Part shown: in pieces, positions 32,016 through 40,200 of the stretch
How positions within the stretch are numbered: position 1 is the first letter of the stretch
Layout: the number at the start of each line of letters is the position of its first letter
Assembly: GCA_002428265.1 (NCBI GenBank)
Contig: DIUR01000011.1
Location: forward strand, 1-46,486
Length of the DNA stretch: 46,486 nt
Direction: 5' to 3'
From: Bacteriovoracaceae bacterium UBA6153
GTDB lineage: Bacteria > Bdellovibrionota > Bacteriovoracia > Bacteriovoracales > Bacteriovoracaceae
The notes under the pieces: model-generated
What the model was told of the DNA's origin: nothing
Seen by the model: the letters and a program-made list of their open reading frames with translations, nothing else
Databases searched by the model: none
Translations under genes and position numbers: made by a program

Positions 32016-33379
32016 AAATTAATACGATTTCATTTTTTAGACACGTCAACAATTCGTTGAATCCATATCGTTGGGTGATCTCTTTAGTTGTAGCGAGTTT
32101 AATTTCGTTGTTCTTTGCAGGACTTTCTTTAGGAAATCGAATTGATTCTGATCGGCTAATGCTTTCTGCTTTGTCGCCGTATTTGGCGACATTGGTGGAG
32201 TCGTCTGATCGTCCGGAATTATTGAGAGTCGTTCAATCAGTTTCCGAAGCTAAAAAATCCGATGTGGTTCTTGTTCAAGATGACAATGTGCTTGCAACCA
32301 ATAAAAGCATCGCTGATTTAGACATGCCTTTTGTTATGCCAAAAATTAATTTTCACTTTTTTGACACGGATTTTTCACCAACCCAAATTATTTCTTCTTT
32401 AGAAGTAAAGCATTCGGGATATCCTTCTCTGAATGCCTCACTTTATATTATGACTCCCTTAATGCCTTCTATTCGCAATACTGTCAGTGTTTTCGCCATC
32501 ACGTTTTTTGTGAGTATTTTAGTTTCAATGTTTTCGGCGAGACAGACGAGAAAGGCCATTAAGAAAACACTGAAACCCTTAGATCAATTGCACTCAGATA
32601 TTAAAGGTCTAGTTACAGAAGAAGACATGATATCTGAACCAATTTATATTCGCGAGTTCGAAGAAATTAGGCATACCGTTAATCAAACTAAGATTGATCT
32701 TGATAATGCCAAGGATCGATTGGCGGAAGAAAAAGCAAAAAAATTAAGTGCTGAATCTTTCAAGTGTCTCATACACGATTTGCATAATCCAGTAGCTGTT
32801 CTTAGACTAAGGGCCAGAATTGCAAACGACCCGCTTCAGGATTCTGAAACGAGAGAGGAAGCGGCATTGAGTATACCTCGAATTGCAGATCAAATTTTAA
32901 ATCAAGTAACAGCTGCAAAAAAGAATTTGGAAGAAGAAGCTGTTTCTCTTAGAGAGAGTAATATTGTTAAGTGCATCGAAGAAAGCATTGCGCAAGTCAA
33001 TGCTTTAACTTTAAGAAAATCTATTGTGAGTACTATTTCAGAAGGCAGTGTCATCGTTGCTCATGATCCTGTTTTATTAAAACGTGCTTTAATCAACCTT
33101 CTCGAAAATGGCGTTGAGGCAGCAAATAGCGTTGTGCGTGTTTCAATTTTACAAAGTGAAAATATGGCCATGATAAAAGTTTGTGATGATGGGCCTGGAA
33201 TGGATGAGACGAAAATTCCCATTTATTTTCAGGGACGAGGTCAGTCAGGTAAGGCCAATAGACAGGCCTTTGGACTTTCTTCAACAAATCACATAGTGCG
33301 CTCTCATGGTGGTAAATTGATTTATAGAAAAAGCGATCTTGGTGGCTCATGCTTTGAGATTCGTTTGGGGGTTATATGA
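32012..33379 (+). CDS. Sensor histidine kinase of cassette B
   Basis: The 455-residue protein has a membrane helix at about 22-42 (WVISLVVASLISLFFAGLSL), a periplasmic domain to about 160, a second helix at about 161-182, a linker, then the kinase core. The His is in CLIHDLHNPVAVLRL (about 253), the N box is LINLLENGVEAAN, G1 is CDDGPGMDE and G2 is RQAFGLSSTNHIV. ATG at 32012 forms an ATGA overlap with the binding-protein stop, with GGTGGGG before it. Its partner is the NtrC-type regulator in the next gene, also overlapping by ATGA. The periplasmic domain is well placed to contact the peptide-bound binding protein. Confidence 0.88.
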   Translation: MKINTISFFRHVNNSLNPYRWVISLVVASLISLFFAGLSLGNRIDSDRLMLSALSPYLATLVESSDRPELLRVVQSVSEAKKSDVVLVQDDNVLATNKSIADLDMPFVMPKINFHFFDTDFSPTQIISSLEVKHSGYPSLNASLYIMTPLMPSIRNTVSVFAITFFVSILVSMFSARQTRKAIKKTLKPLDQLHSDIKGLVTEEDMISEPIYIREFEEIRHTVNQTKIDLDNAKDRLAEEKAKKLSAESFKCLIHDLHNPVAVLRLRARIANDPLQDSETREEAALSIPRIADQILNQVTAAKKNLEEEAVSLRESNIVKCIEESIAQVNALTLRKSIVSTISEGSVIVAHDPVLLKRALINLLENGVEAANSVVRVSILQSENMAMIKVCDDGPGMDETKIPIYFQGRGQSGKANRQAFGLSSTNHIVRSHGGKLIYRKSDLGGSCFEIRLGVI

Positions 33380-34746
33380 GAACAAGACCATTAATTTTAA
33401 TTTGCGATGACGATTCTGAAATTCTACAGACTCTTCATTTGAGCTTACGATCATCGTTTGAAATTAAAACTGCAAACAGTGTTTTAAAGGCAAAGAAGTT
33501 AGCCGATGAAAATGAATTTGATGCCGCGATCATTGATCTTAATTTTGAAGGACAAGAGCTGGATGGAATACATTTATTAGATTTTATGAGTAAAAAGTCT
33601 CCCGGAACATTCTTGATTGTTTTAAGTGGAGACAGTACAACAAAACGCGTGATCGAAGCTACAAGAAGAAAGCTGTTTGAGTTTATAGTAAAGGATGGAA
33701 ATTATTTTGATTCGCTTTTACTTACATTAACAAGAGCGACTCAATTAAGAATTGCCAACAGAGAGCAGGCCCAAAAGAAGTTTTTGACTCAATCGAAAGA
33801 GGTTAAGGTTATTCTTCAGGATATTGATACTATTTTAAAAAGTAGTACAGAGGCCCCTATTTTAATTTTAGGTGAAACTGGAACAGGGAAAGAATTCCTG
33901 GCTCAACACATTGCCATGAATTTAAAAATGACAGCAGTTACAACCAATATGGGGTGCATCCCAAAGGAAATGGCCGAAAGTATTTTGTTTGGACATGAGA
34001 AAGGGGCCTTCACTGGAGCGATCGCAAATAAAACAGGACTTATAGAGACTGCTCATGGTGGATTATTTTTTCTCGACGAAATTGGCGACTGCTCATCAGA
34101 CATACAAACAAAGCTACTTCGCGTAATTGAACAAAAAGAAATACAGCCTGTAGGATCAAATAAGACGAAAAAAATAAATGTTCGCTTTATTGCAGCTACT
34201 CATCGCGATTTAGACAATCAAGTTCAGGATGGAATGTTTAGACTCGATCTTCTTCAAAGGTTAAATACGTTTACGTTTAGACTTCCTTCTCTTCGTGAAC
34301 GTCCAGAGGATATTATATTTTACGCTAACCTTTTTATTGAAGAGCTTGCTGAAGATGGTGCACGGTTTACTATAACTCCCGATGGAGAGCAGGAACTAAT
34401 GTCTCATAGATGGCCTGGAAACATTCGTGAACTTAGAAATGTTATGGAGCGGATTATTGTTCTCTCACCAATCCTCAAAATTGATAAAGAGACGGTTTCA
34501 AAAGCTATTCAACTTGGAAAGGCTCCAAGCGAAGTACAAATTAGTAAAGTAGGGGTAGTGAAAAGCAATGCTCGTCGTGAAGAATTAGTAAAGGCCCTCA
34601 CTGAGTATAACGGCGATAAAACTAAGGCCGCCATTAATCTTGGTGTGAGCGAAGCAACCTTGTATCGTTGGTTGCAAGAATTTGATCTCACCAAAACATT
34701 GAGCGTTCAGGCCTTTCGTAAAAAAATGGAGTTATTGCATGATTAA
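33376..34746 (+). CDS. Sigma54-dependent response regulator of cassette B (NtrC family)
   Basis: The 456-residue protein has a receiver domain (1-120; acidic pair CDDDSEI, phospho-Asp in AAIIDLNFEG, Ser in VLSGDST, Lys in FIVKDGN). Next is an AAA+ domain with Walker A ILGETGTGKEFLA, the sigma54-contacting loop GAFTGA (in HEKGAFTGAIA) and Walker B GGLFFLDEIGD, then a Fis-type HTH at the C-terminus (NGDKTKAAINLGVSEATLYR). It needs sigma54 promoters; two sigma54-like sequences flank the start of this operon and of the T4SS operon. Overlaps both neighbours. Confidence 0.93.
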   Translation: MRTRPLILICDDDSEILQTLHLSLRSSFEIKTANSVLKAKKLADENEFDAAIIDLNFEGQELDGIHLLDFMSKKSPGTFLIVLSGDSTTKRVIEATRRKLFEFIVKDGNYFDSLLLTLTRATQLRIANREQAQKKFLTQSKEVKVILQDIDTILKSSTEAPILILGETGTGKEFLAQHIAMNLKMTAVTTNMGCIPKEMAESILFGHEKGAFTGAIANKTGLIETAHGGLFFLDEIGDCSSDIQTKLLRVIEQKEIQPVGSNKTKKINVRFIAATHRDLDNQVQDGMFRLDLLQRLNTFTFRLPSLRERPEDIIFYANLFIEELAEDGARFTITPDGEQELMSHRWPGNIRELRNVMERIIVLSPILKIDKETVSKAIQLGKAPSEVQISKVGVVKSNARREELVKALTEYNGDKTKAAINLGVSEATLYRWLQEFDLTKTLSVQAFRKKMELLHD

Positions 34747-35518
34747 ATTAACAAAAGTCAGCACTGAAAATATTAAAGCGCCTACGCTGGTTTTGATTCC
34801 TGGTGGCCCCGGGCTAAGCTCTTTAACTTTACGGTCAATGGATATTTTGAGTAGGTCATTTAATTTGTTGTATGTGGATTTTCCGGGAGTCAATGGTAAT
34901 CCTTACATAAAGGATCGAAGTTTTGATGAGCTTTCGCATGCGCTTCAAATGGAACTTCAAAAAGTTAATGGCCCTCTCTATGTTCTTGGTCATTCTTATG
35001 GCGGTTTTTTTGCTGCCGATCTCTCATTGCAAATGAAACTTGATGGAATTATTTGCGTAGCAACTCCTTTTTCTGAGAAATCACTTGTAGCTGCTGGGGA
35101 AAATTTTAATGCTAATAAATCGCAAGCACTTACTGATGCCGAAGTCGAGTGGAGTGAGCAGCAAGATGATAAATCTTTTGCCAAGTGGACTTCAGAGTAT
35201 GGGGAATTATATTTTACTAATCCAGATGGGAAATATTTACTTTTGAATGACAAGGTTTCTGCCAAGTTCTTTTTGGCAAATCGATCAGATGCTCGTCAAA
35301 AAGAATCTATGCTTTCTCTTTTGAAAGAAAATAATATGAAGAAATTATTTATTGCAGGGAGGAAAGATATAATGCTGCCGATAGAAATTTTAAGAGAAGA
35401 TGCAAGTCGTGGTGGCTTTGACTTTAAGAGTGTTAACAATGCAAGTCACTTTGTGACTTTTGATCAGGCCGAAATTGTCGCAGGCCAAATTGAAATTTTT
35501 TGCGACATAAGAATTTAG
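34739..35518 (+). CDS. Alpha/beta hydrolase resembling prolyl iminopeptidase (S33)
   Basis: The 259-residue protein has the oxyanion motif IPGGPGLSS, the nucleophile elbow LGHSYGGFFA (Ser about 93), an Asp in IAGRKDIMLP and a His in NNASHFVTF, completing the triad. The GGPG motif is characteristic of S33 aminopeptidases such as prolyl iminopeptidase. There is no signal peptide, so it is cytoplasmic. It overlaps the regulator gene by 8 bases and lies just before the small secreted peptide gene, so it may trim or degrade that peptide. The substrate is inferred only. Confidence 0.78.
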   Translation: MIKLTKVSTENIKAPTLVLIPGGPGLSSLTLRSMDILSRSFNLLYVDFPGVNGNPYIKDRSFDELSHALQMELQKVNGPLYVLGHSYGGFFAADLSLQMKLDGIICVATPFSEKSLVAAGENFNANKSQALTDAEVEWSEQQDDKSFAKWTSEYGELYFTNPDGKYLLLNDKVSAKFFLANRSDARQKESMLSLLKENNMKKLFIAGRKDIMLPIEILREDASRGGFDFKSVNNASHFVTFDQAEIVAGQIEIFCDIRI

Positions 35519-35527
35519 GAGAAAAAG

Positions 35528-35659
35528 ATGAAACGTATTTTTAAAATTTTGGTTGTTGTGTTGGCCCTTAGTGCTTTAGTTCAAACTATTGCTTTAGCAA
35601 AAGTAAAAACGGGAGACACTACAGATTCATCTAAGGGACACAGTGATCCAACAGTCTAA
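35528..35659 (+). CDS. Secreted 43-residue peptide precursor of cassette B
   Basis: A short ORF easily missed: AGGAG lies before the ATG. It encodes a signal peptide (MKRIFKILVVVLALSALVQT, cleavage likely after ALA at 24) and a hydrophilic mature end KVKTGDTTDSSKGHSDPTV of 19 residues. The tail has no Cys. Its stop overlaps the start of the methyltransferase gene by 17 bases, and it lies between a peptidase-like hydrolase and that enzyme, in an operon with a peptide-binding protein and a sensor kinase. Signal-peptide precursor is the best reading. Confidence 0.65.
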   Translation: MKRIFKILVVVLALSALVQTIALAKVKTGDTTDSSKGHSDPTV

Positions 35660-36248
35660 ACTCATTGGGCAAATTAATCATTTCAGGGCCGATTCTTCTG
35701 GTTGGATCGGCTCTGTCATTATGTTTATCTTTGCTTTAATTGCAGGATACCGATGGCACACATCAGGTTTAATTTTCTTTGGCCTTCTTCTTGTTCGAGA
35801 TTTAGCCGCGTCTTGGTTTTTAATTTCAAGAAAGCCGAGCAAAGAAAAAACTGATTTAAGAGTGATAGAGTTAATCGCTTATCTCTCTAGTGGTTTTCCT
35901 TTTATTTATCTAAACCCTCACCATTCATTGCCACAAGCAGGCTTACTAAGTTCCATACTGGCCGTTATCGGTTTCGCTATATCTACGCTTGCAGTTTTTG
36001 ATTTGGGACGCTCATTTGGCGTATCACCTGCCAATAGAGGAGTTGTCCGCACTGGTCTTTATAGATATGTCCGTCACCCAATGTACACAGGTTATGTCAT
36101 CTCTGAGTTTGGTTTTGTATTACTTAATCCCTTTAATTATATTCTTTGGGTAATTTCTATTGCCTTGTATTTATATAGATCAATTCTTGAGAACAGGGTT
36201 CTCGATCTTCCAGATTTGGCTTCATCTTTAGGAGATGGAAGAAATTAA
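35643..36248 (+). CDS. ICMT/PEMT-like membrane methyltransferase
   Basis: The 201-residue protein has about five hydrophobic helices. Its C-terminal half carries the isoprenylcysteine carboxyl methyltransferase signature: NRGVVRTGLYRYVRHPMYTG, then YRSILENRVL. Eukaryotic members methylate the C-terminal carboxyl of prenylated proteins, including yeast a-factor; bacterial members have varied or unknown substrates. The start is a GTG at 35643 inside the end of the peptide gene. The neighbouring peptide has no Cys, so prenylation is not expected, but carboxyl methylation or another SAM-dependent change of the peptide is possible. Last gene of the operon. Confidence 0.8.
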   Translation: MIQQSKLIGQINHFRADSSGWIGSVIMFIFALIAGYRWHTSGLIFFGLLLVRDLAASWFLISRKPSKEKTDLRVIELIAYLSSGFPFIYLNPHHSLPQAGLLSSILAVIGFAISTLAVFDLGRSFGVSPANRGVVRTGLYRYVRHPMYTGYVISEFGFVLLNPFNYILWVISIALYLYRSILENRVLDLPDLASSLGDGRN

Positions 36249-36317
36249 AATAATTATTAGTTCAATGAGATAAAAAAGATTACACTCAACTTACACAACG
36301 ATGTTTGAATATTTTTT

Positions 36318-36349
36318 AAGACTAGAGCATGCTCCTTTGCTCTAGTCTT
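36318..36349. terminator. Bidirectional terminator
   Basis: AAGACTAGAGCA (36318-36329) pairs perfectly with TGCTCTAGTCTT (36338-36349). It lies between the end of cassette B and the convergent toxin gene, with an A/T-rich run on each side, so it could stop both transcripts. Confidence 0.75.
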
Positions 36350-36375
36350 AATTTTCGTCAGATTAAAGAATGAAA

Positions 36376-36711
36376 TTATAAATTAAGCACAATTTTCAAG
36401 CATTCGTTTACTTTGTTCATTATGTTCGGACCAAGTACTGCAAGTCTTCTTTTTAAGTTTTTCTTTTCAATGGAATAAATCGAAGCACATCTAATAATGG
36501 TTTCACTTTTAAAAGTTTCAATAATATCTTCAGATGGATTTGTAATTTTTTTTGATCCATCCTCTCGATAGAGAGAGGTAAGTTTCACGACAACAATATC
36601 TTCTAAATTTTTTGCAGAATTCCGATGGTTATTACTAACGATTAGCAACGGTCTTTCTTTTTGCTCAGGATCGTTAGGCCAGACGCCGGCCCACACTTCG
36701 CCTTTTTTCAT
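36376..36711 (-). CDS. MazF/PemK-type toxin (mRNA interferase)
   Basis: The 111-residue protein starts KKGEVWAGVWPNDPEQKERP and continues LLIVSNNHRNS, DIVVVKLTSLYRED, SETIIRCASIYSIEKKNLKR, the fold pattern of MazF/PemK endoribonucleases. The usual K-G-D-I-Y opening is here KGEVW. The ATG overlaps the antitoxin stop by 1 base. A maintenance module between cassette B and the DGR. Confidence 0.8.
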   Translation of the reverse strand: MKKGEVWAGVWPNDPEQKERPLLIVSNNHRNSAKNLEDIVVVKLTSLYREDGSKKITNPSEDIIETFKSETIIRCASIYSIEKKNLKRRLAVLGPNIMNKVNECLKIVLNL

Positions 36712-36974
36712 TAAAATAAATCCTCGATATTATCATTGTCATCATCAGAGTAAGCCGTTTCAGATAAATATATTCCGGAATCATCTTCATTCTTCACACT
36801 TTTTTCTAGAGCTTTGTTAAAGTGGGTATAGTCTCTTTTTATCAGCATTTTTTTTTCGTACTCCTTTCCTTTTAAAATAAGTTCATTGATCCTCAAACTT
36901 ATTTCACCTTTTGGAGTATTTTTTAATTCAAGTTCAACTTCTTGAATGGCGTAGAAAGCTCGTTTTGTAGTCAT
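36711..36974 (-). CDS. Antitoxin partner of the MazF-type toxin
   Basis: An 87-residue acidic-ended protein (ETAYSDDDNDNIEDLF) with a helical middle (GEISLRINELILKGKEYEKK). Antitoxins of this kind have an N-terminal dimer/DNA-binding part and an acidic C-terminal toxin-binding tail. AGGGAG precedes the ATG. It directly precedes the toxin gene with paired operator-like sites upstream. No named antitoxin family is recognised. Confidence 0.65.
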   Translation of the reverse strand: MTTKRAFYAIQEVELELKNTPKGEISLRINELILKGKEYEKKMLIKRDYTHFNKALEKSVKNEDDSGIYLSETAYSDDDNDNIEDLF

Positions 36975-37240
36975 AGATTAACTCCCTGTTCTATTTGAGT
37001 ATATCACTTGTCGACAAAATAGGGTATAAGTTTAGATACATACTTGTCGACTAGGTGGGATTTCAAAAATTCAAATAGTTAAAATACCATCGCCTTTGAA
37101 AGTTGACATTTTCTTGACCTTGATAAGTCAAATTCGGCAATAACTACCTGAATTCTAAAAAACCAATTTATTCATTAAAATATTATTTAGATATGCACGA
37201 TAATGGATTGAGAGGTCGCTCTTGGAACTAAGGAATTATT
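36975..37240. promoter_or_regulatory. Divergent region between the antitoxin and the DGR target
   Basis: ACTTGTCGAC occurs twice in the same direction (37006-37015 and 37042-37051), each containing the GTCGAC palindrome, 36 bp apart and in front of the antitoxin gene: a likely autoregulatory operator. Towards the DGR target gene there is a TTGACA at about 37103 that could be a -35 element, but no good -10 at standard spacing. TAAGGA is the ribosome-binding site of the target gene. Confidence 0.5.
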
Positions 37241-40200
37241 ATGAGTTATGTTGAGGGAATTTATGAATTCAGCAAGAGGAATAAAGAAAAGTTGGCAAGA
37301 TCATTGCACTCACTCACTCACTCACTCACTCACTATAAGCAATTATTAATAGTCGCCATCTTACTCACCTTTGCTGGATGTATTGGTAAAAACAATATTG
37401 AAGTGACCCTAAAAAATCCGAAGAAAATAACTACTGAATCCCTAAACATTACCGTATCAAACGTCCAAGTTGTAAATCATCAGATCATTATTACTGGAAC
37501 GAACCTAACAGCAGTTAGTAATTTTAAAGTTAAAGAAGGTAGCACATCAAATAATTTGCAAATTGAATCCCAGACATCAACGTCGATTGTGGCGAACACA
37601 ATATCCAATGTAACTTTTGCAGCAGGCAGAGTTTTCGATTTTATTTTATCGAGTGCCAATGCATCGGCGACTTTCAATGTTAATTTTTCTTTGTGCGATT
37701 CTACATTAGGTGGCATGGGATTTAATTGTTCTATAACTCCTAACGATAAAGAAGTTCTGGCCTATGATGCCGTTTCCGGAAAATGGAAACCACGTGCAGT
37801 CAACGGTCTAAGTTATCAAGGCACGTGGGATGCTTCAGGGGCAGCTCCTGCTTCAGCGACAGCAGGCGATTACTATATCGTCAGTGTTGCTGGTGCTGGA
37901 TATGCGGTCGGTGACTGGAGTGTCTGTAGAGGTGGGGCGACTTACGATAAAATTAGTAATTCAAATACAATTACAAATGTGTTTGGCCGAACAGGTGCAG
38001 TTGTTGCGACCAAAGGTGACTACACTCTGACAAAAATGGCCGATGTTGATTTAACGACGACACCACCAAGCACTGGTGAAGTTTTAAAATATGATGGAAC
38101 AAATTGGGTTCCAGGAACCGTTGCTGCCGGAGGAGGTGGGACGGTGACGACTGTTTCGGGTACAGCACCAATTTCGGTTTCTAATGGTTCATCTACTCCT
38201 GTTATTTCAATACCAGCAGCAAGTGCTGGAGCGAATGGATATTTATCATCATCAGACTGGACAATCTTTAACGGTAAGCAAGCAGCAATCGCCGCAGGAG
38301 CGGGAGGAGTGCTTGATTATTACCGAGGTGATAAAACTTTTCAGACACTCAATACGACAGTGGTTCCAGAAGGGACTAATCAATATTACACTAACGCCCG
38401 CGTATTAGGTCTTGCGATAACGGGATTTGATAACACTCTCGCCGGACAAATTGCTGGGACAGATAATATAGTGCAAGCTTTTGGTAAAGCACAAAAACAA
38501 ATCAACACTCTTACGGCCGGTGGATCAGGTTATGTTGCTACCGCGGGGGGAAGTACACTTGCAGGAACAACCACGCTCTCGGGAGTTATCGATGCCACAG
38601 TAACTGGAGATGTTAGAGTGGGCACTCCTTTTGGAGCTACTTCAGCAATCAGTAAAGGCTATGCTGACGCTGCCGATCTTTTAAAAGTTAACAAGTCAGG
38701 TGACAGCATGTCAGGAGATTTAGCTCTTGATACAAAATTGCGCTTTAAAGATTCGACAGTAAATTATGTAGAGCTGAAAGCTCCGACCACTGTAACTGCT
38801 TACACCTTAACTTTGCCCGGAGCTAAGGCAAGTGTCGCAGGACAAGTTTTAACCAGTGATACCTCTGGTATTTTATCTTGGACAACTCCTTCCACAACAG
38901 CAGCACCAAGCGGATCTGCCGGTGGAGATTTAAGTGGAACTTATCCCAACCCGACTGTCTCTCAAGTCAATGGAGTCACTGCTGCCAACATAGGTGCAGG
39001 GGCAACACTTGCTAATGCCGCAACTAATTTAAATACTGCAAGTACAATTGTTAAGCGAGATGCTTCAGGCAATTTTACCGCAGGAACAATTACAGCGACA
39101 CTTACTGGAAACGCCACGAACGTTACAGGTGTTGTTGCTATCGCTAACGGTGGTACTGGCGCAATAACGGCGCCACTCGCGCGAACAGCTCTTGGCTTAG
39201 GAACGGTAAGTGTTTTAAATACAGGTGCAGCAGCAGGCGATATACCACTTCTTGGTACAGGTGGAATTTCAGGAAGCAATCTATGTAAAGGAGATGGAGC
39301 GGGGGCAGTCATTTGTACCGCGACGACTTCAGCTCAACTCGCTAATGCTTTAAGTGACGAGACGGGTTCAGGTCTTGCGGTCTTTGGAACTTCTCCAACT
39401 TTTTCAACAAATATCACAGTACCATTAATTGTCGGCGGAACAACAACGACTTCAACTCTTACTTACAAAACAACGACAGCAGCAGGTGCCGCAGGTGCCG
39501 ATCATATTTTCCAAGTCGGAAATAATGGTGCAACTGAAGCGATGAGAATTCTAAATAACGGCAATGTTGGAATTGGAACCAATAATCCCGGAGCAACACT
39601 GCACATATCTGGAGCATCAGGCACGACACTTAAAATCGTAGATACGAACCAAGGAAATGGAAAAGTTTTAACTTCAGATGCAAATGGAGTAGCGACTTGG
39701 CAGGCCCCGGCAGCAAGCGGAACAGTAACCAACGTTACAGGAACCGCACCAATCGTTAGCTCTGGTGGAAACACTCCGGCAATTTCGATTCCAGCAGCAA
39801 CGACAACTGTTAGTGGATATTTGACAACTGCTGATTGGAATACATTTAATGGCAAAGAGCCCGGGATAACAGCTCAAGCGACTACTAAAGTATTTCGTGG
39901 AGATAAAACCTTTGTAACTTTAGACACCAGCATCGTTCCTGAAAATGGAAATCTTTACTACACTGACGTGAGAGCGTTAGCAGCTCCGATTACAGCACCA
40001 ACACTAACCAATTCTAGCATTGCCACGAGCGATACGATTCAAATTGCCCTTGGAAAACTTCAAGCACAATTTAACAATGTACTCAATATCGCGCTTACGA
40101 GTTTATCCACAGCAACAAGCTCAGCAATCACGGCAGCGGATTCAATTCTAGTAGCTCTCGGAAAACTTCAAGCACAAATCACAAGCACTAACGCTAGTTA

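Noticed and set aside
37307..37334. CRISPR or tandem spacer array
   Set aside because: The unit is only 4 bp with no spacers; no CRISPR-like repeats or cas genes were seen anywhere in the window.
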